64,000 bases of DNA. Origin: Ancylobacter novellus (lineage in GTDB: Bacteria; Pseudomonadota; Alphaproteobacteria; Rhizobiales; Methylopilaceae). Of this stretch, positions 9,972 to 18,902 are shown in pieces. Position numbers and translations under genes: made by a program. Positions within the stretch are counted from its first letter, which is position 1; the number at the start of each line of letters is the position of its first letter. The stretch is taken from positions 434,001-498,000 of the forward strand of contig QFPN01000002.1 of the NCBI GenBank assembly GCA_003241695.1. The letters run 5' to 3'. The notes under the pieces were generated by a model. It made no database searches and had not been told where the DNA came from. It saw only the letters and a list, made by a program, of their open reading frames with translations.

Positions 9972-10809
9972 GGGCCGCCCGCCGCGCGCGGGCGAGCGCC
10001 ACGAAACCCTCGACGGGAATCTCCTCCGCGCGCCGGGTCGGCTCGATGCCTGCCGCCTCCAGCAGCGCCATGGCGTCGCCGAGGCTCTTCAGGCTCTGCC
10101 GCAGCATCTTGCGGCGCTGGCCGAAGGCGGCCTGCGTGACCGCCTCCAGATCCTTCACCGGACAGGGCAGGGGCGCCGCGCGCGGCGTCAGCCGCACCAC
10201 CGACGACGTCACGTTCGGCGGCGGCGTGAAGGCCTCCCGGCGGACGTCGAAGGCGATCCGCGCCTCGCAGCGCCAGCCGCAGAGCACGCCGAGCCTGCCA
10301 TAGGCCTCGTCGCCCGGCTGGGCGACGATCCGCTCCGCGACCTCCTTCTGGAACATCAGCGTCAGGCCGTCCCAGAAGGGCGGCCACTGCTCGATCGCGA
10401 CCCAGCCTGTGAGCAGCGGGGTCGCGACGTTGTAGGGCAGGTTCGCGATCACCCGCGCCGGTCCCTCGCCTGCGAGCCGCGCCATGTTCACCGTCAGCGC
10501 GTCGGCCTCGACGATGTCGAGCCGGCCCGGATAGCGCGCGGAGATTTCCTGAAGCGCCGCGATGGCGCGCGAATCCTTTTCGATCGCGACCACCTTCGCC
10601 GCGCCTTCCGCGAGCAGAGCGCGCGTCAGGCCTCCGGGGCCGGGGCCGACCTCGATCACGGTCACGCCGTCGAGCCGTCCGCCCGTGCGGGCGATGCGGC
10701 TCGTCAGGTTGAGATCCAGCAGGAAGTTCTGGCCGAGCGACTTCTTCGGCGCGAGGTCGTGCTTGCGGATGACGTCGCGCAGCGGCGGCAGGTCGTCGAT
10801 CTGGCTCAC
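9961..10809 (-). CDS. rsmA: 16S rRNA dimethyladenosine transferase RsmA (KsgA)
   Basis: RsmA dimethylates two adjacent adenines in helix 45 of 16S rRNA late in 30S assembly. The 282-residue protein begins at GTG 10809 and shows the SAM site LGQNFLLDLNL...VIEVGPGPGGLT, the acidic EKD turn and the catalytic NLPYNV. Its GTG overlaps the pdxA stop (GTGA, 10806-10809), so translation is probably coupled. It is the last gene of the lptD-surA-pdxA-rsmA series. Confidence 0.96.
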   Translation of the reverse strand: MSQIDDLPPLRDVIRKHDLAPKKSLGQNFLLDLNLTSRIARTGGRLDGVTVIEVGPGPGGLTRALLAEGAAKVVAIEKDSRAIAALQEISARYPGRLDIVEADALTVNMARLAGEGPARVIANLPYNVATPLLTGWVAIEQWPPFWDGLTLMFQKEVAERIVAQPGDEAYGRLGVLCGWRCEARIAFDVRREAFTPPPNVTSSVVRLTPRAAPLPCPVKDLEAVTQAAFGQRRKMLRQSLKSLGDAMALLEAAGIEPTRRAEEIPVEGFVALARARRAALSG

Positions 10810-11834
10810 GCGAGCGCGGGCTCCCGCGCCATGCGCGCCGCGAGCGCGAGCGCCGCGAGCAGGCTGGAGGCGTCGCCGGCGCCGGCGCCCGCGATGTCGA
10901 AGGCCGTGCCGTGGTCGGGCGAGGTCCGCACGAAGGGCAGGCCGAGCGTCACGTTTACGGCGCGGTCGAAGGCGAGCGTCTTCACGGGGATCAGCGCCTG
11001 GTCGTGATACATGGCGAGCGCCGCGTCGTAGCGGGCGCGCGCGGCCGCGTGGAACATGGTGTCGGCCGGGTGCGGCCCGGTCGCGATGATTCCCTCGGCC
11101 TTCAGCCGCTCGACCGCCGGCGCGACGATCGCGTCGTCCTCGGAGCCGAGCGCGCCGCTCTCGCCGGCGTGCGGGTTCAGGCCGGCGATCGCGAGCCGCG
11201 GGTGCTCGATCCGGAATCGGCGGCAGAGGTCGCGCGCGACGATGCGGCCGGTTTCGACGATGGCCTCGCTGGTCAGCGTCGCGCAGGCCGTCCTCAGCGG
11301 CATGTGCACCGTGACGGGGACGACGGCGATCTCCTCCGCCCAGAGCAGCATGACGGCCCGGAACGGCCTGCCCCAGAGGGCTTCGGAGAGCGCGCCGAGA
11401 TATTCGGTGTGGCCGGGATGGGGAAAGCCGGCCTCCATCAGCGGCGCCTTGGCGATCGGAAGCGTGACCAGCGCCGGACAGCGGCCGCCATGGACGAGAT
11501 CGACGCCGAGCCGGATCGCCTCGATCACGGCGGGCGCGTCCCGCACGTCGGGCCGGCCCGGCTCCGCCACGCAAGGCGCGCCCGTGGGCGTGACGGGGAA
11601 GCGCTCGCCGAACACGGCCGACGCGCCGTCGGGGTCGACCTCGGCGATCGGGGCGTCGATCCCGACGCGTTTCGCGCGGGCCGCGAATGCGGCGGGATCG
11701 CCGAGCGCGACGAAGGGCGGAACCGCCAGCCGCTCTCGGTCCCGCCAGAGCGCGAGGGCGAGTTCGAGGCCGACGCCCGCCGGCTCGCCCATGGAGAGGG
11801 CCAAAGCGCGGGCGGGCGGACCTCCGGCCGTCAT
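10806..11834 (-). CDS. pdxA: 4-hydroxythreonine-4-phosphate dehydrogenase PdxA
   Basis: PdxA oxidises 4-phosphohydroxy-L-threonine in the DXP-dependent route to pyridoxal phosphate. The 342-residue sequence has the N-terminal MGEPAGVGLEL motif, the metal and substrate histidines in FPHPGHTEYL, VTVHMPL and YHDQALIPVK, and the C-terminal SPDHGTAFDIAG signature. It overlaps rsmA by 4 nt and follows surA by 4 nt, so the three genes form a tight operon. Confidence 0.96.
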   Translation of the reverse strand: MTAGGPPARALALSMGEPAGVGLELALALWRDRERLAVPPFVALGDPAAFAARAKRVGIDAPIAEVDPDGASAVFGERFPVTPTGAPCVAEPGRPDVRDAPAVIEAIRLGVDLVHGGRCPALVTLPIAKAPLMEAGFPHPGHTEYLGALSEALWGRPFRAVMLLWAEEIAVVPVTVHMPLRTACATLTSEAIVETGRIVARDLCRRFRIEHPRLAIAGLNPHAGESGALGSEDDAIVAPAVERLKAEGIIATGPHPADTMFHAAARARYDAALAMYHDQALIPVKTLAFDRAVNVTLGLPFVRTSPDHGTAFDIAGAGAGDASSLLAALALAARMAREPALA

Positions 11835-11838
11835 GGGA

Positions 11839-12768
11839 TCAGCGGCGCCGTTCGATGACGGCGCGGGCGCGGAGCTCCGCGAGGTACTTGTCGGCCTGGG
11901 CCTGCGCCTCCTTGGCGCCGACCTCCTCCATGACCTGCGCGCGCAGCGAGCTGTCGTCCGCGATGCTCTTCTTCTCGCAGACCGCGATCATCTCCCAGCC
12001 CTGATCGCCGCGCTGCGGGTCGGTCAGGCCGCCGATCTTGGTCTTGTCGAGCATGTCGCTCATTTCCTTGCCGAGCTGGCCGCTCGAGCGGATGATCGGC
12101 TCCTTCACCGCGACGTCGCGGAGCTGGCTTGCGAACTGCACGGCGCCGTCGCAGCCGGGGAAGCGGCCGCGCGCGCCGATCGCTTCGCTGCGGCGCTGGT
12201 TCGACTGGGCGTCGCTCGCGCCCTTCGGCACCACGAAGATGACCTGACGCAGCGTGAACTGCGTCGCTTTGTTGCTCATAGTGGCGCCGCGGCTCGACAG
12301 CGCGGCGGAGACGTCGCGGTTCGCGAACTGGGCGGCGTATTTGCGGCGGATGAACTGGGCCCAACTGATCTCGGCGCGCAGCCTGTCCTTCAGCGTCTGC
12401 GCCGAGACGCCGCGCTGGCCGATCGCCTTGGTGAACTGGTCAACCGAGAGCTTGGTGCGGGCGGCGATCGAGGCGAAGGCCTGATCGACCTCCGCGTCGC
12501 TCGCGACCATGTTGTAGCGCTTCACCTCGCCGAGCTTCAGCTTCTCGTCGATGAGTTCGTCGACCGTGCTCTTGTCCGGCTTGCCGCCGCCGAGCTTGGC
12601 GAGCGCCTGCCGGGCCGCGACCTCGCTCGAGAGAATCGGCTGGCCGTTGACGACGACGGCGATCGACTGCGCCGAGGCGGGCGCGGCGAGGCTGAAGAAA
12701 AGCGCGGCCGCGACGCTGGCGGCGGCGAGAACGCGGGACGGCCCCGCAAGACGCACGTTCGATGACAT
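11839..12768 (-). CDS. surA: Periplasmic SurA-type chaperone / parvulin-fold peptidyl-prolyl isomerase
   Basis: The 309-residue protein begins with a signal peptide (hydrophobic residues 13-30, cleavage near ASAQ). It has a SurA N-terminal chaperone domain (VVVNGQPILSSEVAARQ...DELIDEKL) and one parvulin-like domain (FTLRQVIFVVPKGA...WEMIAVCEKKS). SurA delivers unfolded outer-membrane proteins, including LptD, to the BAM machine. Its place between lptD and pdxA is the classical arrangement. It is shorter than enterobacterial SurA because it has one isomerase domain rather than two. Confidence 0.92.
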   Translation of the reverse strand: MSSNVRLAGPSRVLAAASVAAALFFSLAAPASAQSIAVVVNGQPILSSEVAARQALAKLGGGKPDKSTVDELIDEKLKLGEVKRYNMVASDAEVDQAFASIAARTKLSVDQFTKAIGQRGVSAQTLKDRLRAEISWAQFIRRKYAAQFANRDVSAALSSRGATMSNKATQFTLRQVIFVVPKGASDAQSNQRRSEAIGARGRFPGCDGAVQFASQLRDVAVKEPIIRSSGQLGKEMSDMLDKTKIGGLTDPQRGDQGWEMIAVCEKKSIADDSSLRAQVMEEVGAKEAQAQADKYLAELRARAVIERRR

Positions 12769-12903
12769 CGCGACCCTTGTGTGATCGGCGCTCTCGGCGC
12801 GGAAAGTGAAGCGCGCCGTTTGTCCGGCGTCATTTGCGCTCCGTCAACCATGCGCCGTCGCAATGTGGCGGGAGATCCGGGCGGTTTTGCGCCTCTCGAG
12901 CCC

Positions 12904-15456
12904 TCAGGGAGCGAGAGCGGTGGTCGAGTTGAAGCCCTCTTCCATGCTGGAGCGGTTGCGGGTCGAGACGCTCGCTCCGCCGAGGGTCCGCAGGTCGACC
13001 CGGACCAAGAACTTGTGATCGGTCTCGGCGACGTTGATCGATTCGCTCGTGTTGTCGACTTCGCGGATGTAGGTGAAGCCGAGCGCGAGGCACTGCATGA
13101 TGTCGTCGATTCCGAAGCCGATCTGGGTCCGGTCGAAGACCTTGTAGTCGAAGTTGTAGCGGGCGCCGCCCTCGACGTAGATGTCGTCCTTCAGGTAGAC
13201 GCGGGCGCCGGCGAGCACGCCTTTACGCAGCGCGTCGTAGCCCTGCAGCGGCTGCTGGTCGTAACGGCCATAGACGACGTTGGCCTGGATCCTGTCGAAG
13301 TTCGCGCGCGCCGCGAGCTCCATCGAGCGCATGTGGAAGCTGTCTTCGTCGAAGCGGAAATGGCTTCCGAACGAGATGCGCTGGTTCGGCGCGAAGGTCG
13401 CGCCCGCGACGTAGTCGGAGCGGGTGGTGTCGAGGCCGGTGTCGAGCCCGGTGCGCGTGGCGTCGATCGCGGCGAAGGAGTTCTTGCCCCAGAGCTGGTA
13501 CGACTGCCCCGCGAGCACGGCGAAGGTCGCGCCCGAGGTCGAGGTGAAGGTGTACTGCGCGCCGACATTGGCGCGGCTGCCTCCCTCGATCCGGTCGTAG
13601 CCCGAGAACTTGTCCCAGGCGAACAGCACGGTGTCGTCGAAGATCAGGCTCTGGGCGTCCTCGTTCGGCAGGCGGCCGATCTTGGTCTCGTTCGGCCGCA
13701 GGATGATCTGGGCGATGGGCTCGATCTGGTGCGCGCCGTCGGAGGTCTCGGCGACGAAGGGGAACCGGTATTCGAGGCCGACGCCCGCCATGCCGCGGAA
13801 CAGCGCGTCCTGCTCGGTGCGCAGGAACGCGGCGGTGTTGGCGTCCGAATCAGGCCGCGTGTAGAGCAGGTCGCCGCGCATGAAGGCGAACGGCGTCCAG
13901 ACCTGTCCGATCGGGTCGATGAACTGGCGGCGCCACTGCACGTCGCCGGAAATGCGGCTGTAGAGCCCGGCCGCGCCCACGAGGGCGTTGTTCTCTCGCG
14001 GCCGCATGCGATAGCGGGCGTAATCGTTGTCTTCGCGGTAGACGTTCGCGGCGTTGATGTTGAAGGCGAGTTCGCCGCCCGCCACCGGATGGTCGACGAC
14101 GTAGTTGTAGTCGATGACCGGCGCGACCCACGGCAGGCGATCCTGCTGGTCGTAGCGCGTCAGGCCGTAGAACTGATAGGCGCGCGCCTCGAACCAGCTG
14201 CGGTCGCCCTGTCCGGTGAGATAGAGGGTCGACGTCGCGTCGTAGGGCGAGCCCCACAGATCGTAGTCGCTGCGGACCCACTTGTCCGAGACGGCGTTGA
14301 CGTCCCAGCCCCAGGTCCATTTCTCGTTGATGGCGAACTCGCCCTTCGTCGAGACCGCCCAGCGATCCTTCTTGTCGCCGGGGCCGATGGTCAGGCCGGC
14401 GTCCGGATAGGGATTGCCGGTCTTCGCGCTGAACGCCGGGATCTTGTCGGAGAACTCGCTCGTGCCGAGCTGGTGGATGCCGGCGGCGCGGATCGAATAG
14501 GCGCCGTCGATGAGCTGCTGGCGATACTCGCCCTTCAGCATCACGCCCTGCTTCGTGGTCGGCACGGCGGACAGCGTGGCGTCCGACGTCGGCGACAGCA
14601 CCCAGTAATAGGGAATCTCGACCGCGACGCCCACGTCGCCCGAGATGTTGATCTTGGGGGCGAGGAAGCCGGAGCGGCGCTTGACCGTCGGATCGGGGCT
14701 CGAGAAGTACGGCACCCATGCGATCGGGACTCCGAAGAACTCGAAGCTCGCGTTCTCGTAGTAGATCGTCTTTTCGTCCTGCCGCCAGATGATGCGCTTG
14801 GCCTTCACCTGCCAGAGCGGCGGCTTGTCAGGATTCTCGCGGCAGGGCTCGCAGGCCGTGTAGACGCCCCGGTCGAACACCATCGTGTTCCCGTTCTCGC
14901 GGCGGCCCTTGGCGGCGGCGAAATGGGTGCGCTCGACAGTCTCGAGGCGGAGCGGCTCGACGAAGCCGTCCTTGAAATTGTCCGTGACGTCCATCGAGTC
15001 GGCGTAGACGACGTCGCCGGTGCGCTCGGTCATCTTGACCCGGCCGAGCGCCTTCACGCGGTTCGCCTTCTGATCGTAGATCACCTTGTCGGCCTGCAGC
15101 GCGCGGCCGTCGTAGTAGATGTCGACGCCCCCGACCGCGGTCACGACCTCATGGTCGTAATCGTAGACGAGCTCCTTCGCCTCCATCAGCATCTTGGCGT
15201 TGGGGTCGTTCTTCTTGGCCGCGGCGCCCTTGAGGCCCGGCCCCGGCGCGAGCGGGTTCGGCGCGTGCGGACCCTGAAACGGCTTGGGACGCTTCGGGAG
15301 GATGCTGTCGACCGGAGGAACGCCGACTTCGGCGGCGACGAGCGCGGTCGGCGCCGCCCCGGCGAGCAACGCGGCGAGCGTCAGAAGGCCAGCCGAACGG
15401 ACCAGCCGGACGGGGCGCGCGCCGTGCGTCAACCGTCTTCCCGATCCCACCGACAC
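12904..15456 (-). CDS. lptD: LPS-assembly protein LptD
   Basis: LptD is the outer-membrane barrel that inserts lipopolysaccharide at the cell surface. The product of about 850 residues has a signal peptide, the OstA/LptA-like beta-jellyroll with ELVYDYDHEVVTAVGGVDIYY, and the LptD barrel with many aromatic strands. An internal CEPCRENPD carries two of the cysteines used in disulfide maturation. The start is uncertain: the GTG at 15456 precedes a basic then hydrophobic leader, while the frame upstream to 15633 is arginine-rich and unlikely. lptF and lptG, which usually precede it, are not here. Confidence 0.92.
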   Translation of the reverse strand: MSVGSGRRLTHGARPVRLVRSAGLLTLAALLAGAAPTALVAAEVGVPPVDSILPKRPKPFQGPHAPNPLAPGPGLKGAAAKKNDPNAKMLMEAKELVYDYDHEVVTAVGGVDIYYDGRALQADKVIYDQKANRVKALGRVKMTERTGDVVYADSMDVTDNFKDGFVEPLRLETVERTHFAAAKGRRENGNTMVFDRGVYTACEPCRENPDKPPLWQVKAKRIIWRQDEKTIYYENASFEFFGVPIAWVPYFSSPDPTVKRRSGFLAPKINISGDVGVAVEIPYYWVLSPTSDATLSAVPTTKQGVMLKGEYRQQLIDGAYSIRAAGIHQLGTSEFSDKIPAFSAKTGNPYPDAGLTIGPGDKKDRWAVSTKGEFAINEKWTWGWDVNAVSDKWVRSDYDLWGSPYDATSTLYLTGQGDRSWFEARAYQFYGLTRYDQQDRLPWVAPVIDYNYVVDHPVAGGELAFNINAANVYREDNDYARYRMRPRENNALVGAAGLYSRISGDVQWRRQFIDPIGQVWTPFAFMRGDLLYTRPDSDANTAAFLRTEQDALFRGMAGVGLEYRFPFVAETSDGAHQIEPIAQIILRPNETKIGRLPNEDAQSLIFDDTVLFAWDKFSGYDRIEGGSRANVGAQYTFTSTSGATFAVLAGQSYQLWGKNSFAAIDATRTGLDTGLDTTRSDYVAGATFAPNQRISFGSHFRFDEDSFHMRSMELAARANFDRIQANVVYGRYDQQPLQGYDALRKGVLAGARVYLKDDIYVEGGARYNFDYKVFDRTQIGFGIDDIMQCLALGFTYIREVDNTSESINVAETDHKFLVRVDLRTLGGASVSTRNRSSMEEGFNSTTALAP

Positions 15457-16081
15457 CTCACGCTCACGAACCTGCCGGCGGCGACGACGGGCGACGCGCA
15501 CTCGCAAGCGCGCAAAAAACCCGCCGCCCCCGAACCGTCGGCGGCTGCCTGCCGGACATAAAGCACGAAGCCCGCCGCCGCGCCATCGCCAAAAGCGAGC
15601 GCGCCGCCTGCCGGGACGCCATGCGAGGAGCAAAGGAAGGTCCCTGAGACTCGAACAGATTCGGGCCTTTCGACGGGCGCGACCCCGATGCGCCGGGACG
15701 CAAAACGCAAACGCCGACGCAAGGGCGCAACAGAAGCTTGCGCACAGGCGCGGACGCGCAGAATGCCCGACGAGCCTTTACGAGCGGTGACCGAATCCTC
15801 GCCGCCGCCTCGCGGGGACTTGCCTCGTCCGTTCAGAAGATCGCGCTTCGGCATCGAACGGGTCGAACCTCTCGCAGGACGCGCCGACTCGGGCCGAGGC
15901 TCCGACGGAGGCGTCGCCGCACTTCAGGACGCGCTTCGATCGCGCGCAAGGCTCCGCGCCTCCGCCTGCGCTGGAAGGCCGACCCGCTGTCGTATAGATG
16001 AAACACCGCGAACCGATCCGGGCGGGGACGACGGGCCGAAGCGCCCGCGCCCGGCCGCAACTTCCGAGGACGCCACAGCCG
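15457..16081. other. Divergent 625-bp gap between lptD and pepA
   Basis: I see no convincing gene. The open frames on both strands have random, Arg/Pro-rich composition and no ribosome-binding site. In related genomes lptF and lptG usually occupy this position between pepA and lptD, but no LptF/LptG permease-like stretch is present. The region must hold the promoters for lptD (left) and pepA (right); no consensus pair was recognised. Confidence 0.6.
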
Positions 16082-17605
16082 ATGTCGAAGTCGAACGAGC
16101 AGGCCGCGCCGCAGGCGACTGCGCCGCTGAAGATCTCCTTCCAGAAGCTCGGCGCCCCGGCGACCGGAGTGGTGGTGGCCCTTGCGGGCCCCGACCTCGC
16201 CTTCGGCGCGGCGACCGCCGCCTGGACGGAGCCGCTGCACGACACGCTGCTGCGCGCCGCCGCCGCCGACCGCTTCAAGGCCAAGGCCGGCGCCTCCTTC
16301 GAGCTGCTCGCGCCGGCGCTGCCGGGCGTCGACCGGCTGATCGTCGTCGGCGTCGGCGACGGCAAGGAGCCGGCCGACTGGGTCCGGCTTGGCGGCCAGA
16401 TCCGGGGCAAGCTTCCTTCTTCGGCCGAGAACGTCGTGGTGCTGCTCGACGCCGCCGGCCATGTCTGCGACGCCGACGCCGCGGCCGACCTCGCGCTCGG
16501 GCTGAGGCTCAGGAACTACTCCTTCGACACCTACAAGACGAAGAAGAAGGACGACGAGCCGACGCCGCTGTCGAGGGTCACGATCGCGGTCGAGGACGAA
16601 AGCGCGGCCAAGAAAGCCTGGAAGGTCAAGGAAGGCCTCGCCGAGGGCGTCGAGATCGCCCGCACCCTTGTGAACGAGCCGCCGAACGTCCTGACCCCGA
16701 CCGAATTCGCCAGGCGCGCGGGCGATCTCTCGAAGCTCGGCGTGGCTGTCGAGGTGATGGGCGAGAAGGATCTCAAGAAGGCGGGCTTCGGCGCGCTGCT
16801 CGCGGTCGGCCAGGGCTCCGAGCAGGAGAGCCGCGTCGTCGTGATGAAGTGGATGGGCGCCAAGGACAAGGACGCCCAGCCGCTCGCCTTCATCGGCAAG
16901 GGCGTGATCTTCGACACCGGCGGCATCTCGATCAAGCCGGGCGCCAGCATGGAGGACATGAAGGGCGACATGGCGGGCGCGGCCTGCGTGGTCGGCCTCA
17001 TGCACGCGCTCGCCTCGCGCAAGGCCAAGGTCAACGTCATCGGCGCGATCGGCTGCGTCGAGAACATGCCGGACGGCAAGGCCTACCGGCCGGGCGACAT
17101 CCTGACCTCGCTGTCGGGCCAGACCATCGAGGTGATCAACACCGACGCGGAAGGCCGCCTCGTGCTCGCCGACGTGCTGTGGCACGTGCAGCAGACCTAC
17201 AAGCCGAAGTTCATGATCGACCTCGCGACGCTCACCGGCGCGATCCTAATCGCGCTCGGCGTCGACAACGCCGGCCTGTTCGCGAGCGACGACGAACTCG
17301 CCGACAACATCCTCAAGGCCGGCAAGGAAACCGGCGAAACGCTATGGCGCATGCCGCTCGGACCGGAATACGACAAGCTGATCGACTCGAAGTTCGCCGA
17401 CATGAAGCAGACCGGCGGCCGCCACGGCGGCTCGATCACCGCGGCGCAGTTCCTGAAGCGCCACGTCAACGGCACCCCGTGGGCGCATCTCGACATCGCC
17501 GGCACCGGCATGGGCAGCCCCGCGAGCGACATCAACCGCAGCTGGGGCTCCGGCTGGGGCGTGCGGCTGCTCGACCGGCTGGTGAAGGACGCCTACGAGG
17601 GGTGA
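16082..17605 (+). CDS. pepA: Leucyl aminopeptidase PepA (M17)
   Basis: PepA is a cytosolic hexameric metallo-aminopeptidase. The 507-residue protein has the M17 metal-site motifs GKGVIFDTGGISIKPG with MEDMKGDMAGAA, and NTDAEGRLVLAD, plus the C-terminal DIAGTGMGSPASDINRSWGSGWGVRLL. The ATG at 16082 is chosen because the upstream extension is unrelated. Its stop overlaps the next gene by 4 nt (GTGA). pepA facing lptD and followed by holC is the conserved rhizobial order. Confidence 0.96.
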   Translation: MSKSNEQAAPQATAPLKISFQKLGAPATGVVVALAGPDLAFGAATAAWTEPLHDTLLRAAAADRFKAKAGASFELLAPALPGVDRLIVVGVGDGKEPADWVRLGGQIRGKLPSSAENVVVLLDAAGHVCDADAAADLALGLRLRNYSFDTYKTKKKDDEPTPLSRVTIAVEDESAAKKAWKVKEGLAEGVEIARTLVNEPPNVLTPTEFARRAGDLSKLGVAVEVMGEKDLKKAGFGALLAVGQGSEQESRVVVMKWMGAKDKDAQPLAFIGKGVIFDTGGISIKPGASMEDMKGDMAGAACVVGLMHALASRKAKVNVIGAIGCVENMPDGKAYRPGDILTSLSGQTIEVINTDAEGRLVLADVLWHVQQTYKPKFMIDLATLTGAILIALGVDNAGLFASDDELADNILKAGKETGETLWRMPLGPEYDKLIDSKFADMKQTGGRHGGSITAAQFLKRHVNGTPWAHLDIAGTGMGSPASDINRSWGSGWGVRLLDRLVKDAYEG

Positions 17606-18048
17606 CGGGCGCGCCTGCGTTCGATCCCGCCGCCGGGATCGAGATCCGCGAGATGGAGGACGGCGACGTCGAGGACGTCGTCGCCGTCTGGACGTCCGCG
17701 GGCGTGACGCGGCCCTGGAACGACCCGGCGAAGGATCTCGCCTTCGCCCGCCTCAACCCGCATTCCACCGTGCTGGTCGCCCTCGACGAGGGCCGCGTCG
17801 CCGCGACCGTGATGGTCGGGGAGGACGGCCATCGCGGATGGGTCTACTACCTCGCGGTCGATCCTGTGCGTCAGGGCAGGGGGCTCGGCCGGGCGGTCAT
17901 GACGGCGGCGGAGCGATGGCTCGTCGCCCGCGGCGTCTGGAAGCTCCAGCTTCTGGTGCGCGAGGAGAATGTCGCCGTCCAGCGCTTCTACGAGCGCCTC
18001 GGCTACCGGGACCTGAGGACGGTCTGCATGCAGAAGGTCATCGGGTAA
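17602..18048 (+). CDS. GNAT family acetyltransferase, YpeA-like
   Basis: The 148-residue protein begins at a GTG that overlaps the pepA stop. It carries the GNAT fold with the acetyl-CoA loop VDPVRQGRGLGRAVM and the C-terminal NVAVQRFYERLGY. The WTSAGVTRPWNDP segment and the GHRGWVYYLAV strand match the YpeA subgroup. The substrate is unknown. It is inserted between pepA and holC. Its last 11 bases overlap the antitoxin-like gene on the other strand. Confidence 0.85.
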   Translation: MTGAPAFDPAAGIEIREMEDGDVEDVVAVWTSAGVTRPWNDPAKDLAFARLNPHSTVLVALDEGRVAATVMVGEDGHRGWVYYLAVDPVRQGRGLGRAVMTAAERWLVARGVWKLQLLVREENVAVQRFYERLGYRDLRTVCMQKVIG

Positions 18049-18319
18049 AGGTCCCGTGTTTCTCGGACCGTCTCGCTTTCGCCAGACGATTTCCGTCCGC
18101 GATGATTTCCTCGATGCTTTTTTCGCTGACCCCGCTTCTTCGGGAGGCATCGAGCCTCGCCCGAAGCTCGTCGATCGACATCGGCGGTTTGCGGCGCTCG
18201 TACTCGTTGCGCAAGAGGGCGAGCAGAAAGCCGCCAGCGTCGGCATAGTCGCTTTTCACGGCTTCCGCTTCGATCCAATCCGCAAGCTCATCGGGGAGGC
18301 AAAAGGTCATCTCGGCCAT
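18038..18319 (-). CDS. ParD-like antitoxin, no toxin partner visible
   Basis: The 93-residue protein begins MAEMTFCLPDELADWIEAEA and continues YERRKPPMSIDELRARLDASRRSG. That is the ribbon-helix-helix plus toxin-binding helix layout of type II ParD family antitoxins. It ends 11 bases inside the GNAT gene on the opposite strand, so no ParE gene can follow it, and none lies upstream. It may be an orphan antitoxin, a solitary regulator or the remnant of a lost pair. An inverted repeat upstream (18345-18362) could be its operator. Confidence 0.75.
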   Translation of the reverse strand: MAEMTFCLPDELADWIEAEAVKSDYADAGGFLLALLRNEYERRKPPMSIDELRARLDASRRSGVSEKSIEEIIADGNRLAKARRSEKHGTFTR

Positions 18320-18344
18320 CAAGTATCCTCCACAGGCGGCGCAG

Positions 18345-18362
18345 TTTGAACGTTGTTTCAAA
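18345..18362. promoter_or_regulatory. Inverted repeat upstream of the ParD-like gene
   Basis: TTTGAA and TTCAAA form a perfect 6-bp inverted repeat with a 6-base spacer, 26 bases before the antitoxin start and in the gap shared with holC. Ribbon-helix-helix antitoxins usually bind short palindromes upstream of their own gene, so this is a plausible autoregulatory operator. This is an inference. Confidence 0.35.
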
Positions 18363-18429
18363 TTGAACAACCCGCCGGCCATCTCGCCTGCTGACGCCGC
18401 CGTCCGCATCCTCCATTCTGTCGCCCGCC

Positions 18430-18873
18430 ATGACCGACGTCTTCTTCTACCATCTCACCCGCCAGCCGCTCGACAAGGCGCTTCCCGCGCTGCTCGAAAA
18501 ATGCCTCGAGCGGAACTGGAAGGTCGTGGTGCAGGCCGCCCAGCCGGAACGAATTTCGGCGCTGGACGACGCGCTCTGGACGTTCTCCGACGAGAGCTTT
18601 CTGCCGCATGGCAGCGGCGGCGACGGCCGCGACGAGACCGTCTGGCTGACGACGTCCGAAGCCAATCCGAACGGCGCGGCCGTCCGCGTGCTGGTCGACG
18701 GCGCGGAGCCGCCGGACCTCGGCGCGTATGAGCGGGCGCTGGTGATGTTCGACGGCCATGACGGCGAGGCGCTCGACGCCGCCCGCGCCCAGTGGAAGGC
18801 GCTCAAGGCGGCGGGCCACGCCGTCACCTACTGGAAGCAGTCCGACGACGGGCGCTGGAAGCGCGAGGCCTGA
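18430..18873 (+). CDS. holC: DNA polymerase III chi subunit HolC
   Basis: The chi subunit links the clamp loader to SSB by binding the SSB C-terminal tail. The 147-residue protein starts MTDVFFYHLTRQPLDKALPALLEKCLERNWKVVV and has the DUF412-like chi fold with SFLPHG and VTYWKQ motifs. It lies just downstream of pepA, its usual partner in proteobacteria, separated here by the GNAT and ParD-like genes. The ParD-like gene is on the opposite strand. Confidence 0.93.
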   Translation: MTDVFFYHLTRQPLDKALPALLEKCLERNWKVVVQAAQPERISALDDALWTFSDESFLPHGSGGDGRDETVWLTTSEANPNGAAVRVLVDGAEPPDLGAYERALVMFDGHDGEALDAARAQWKALKAAGHAVTYWKQSDDGRWKREA

Positions 18874-18902
18874 GCGGCCGGCCGACGGCGCCGGAAACCA
18901 CG

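Noticed and set aside
12781..15561. 926-codon open frame on the plus strand
   Set aside because: It is antisense to lptD. Its residues are Val/Arg/Asp/Ala-rich as expected for the complement of a GC-rich gene, with no domain.
17602..18319. GNAT/ParD-like genes as a GNAT-RHH toxin-antitoxin pair
   Set aside because: They are convergent, not co-directional, and the GNAT protein is of the YpeA type with the PWNDP motif rather than a TacT-like toxin.
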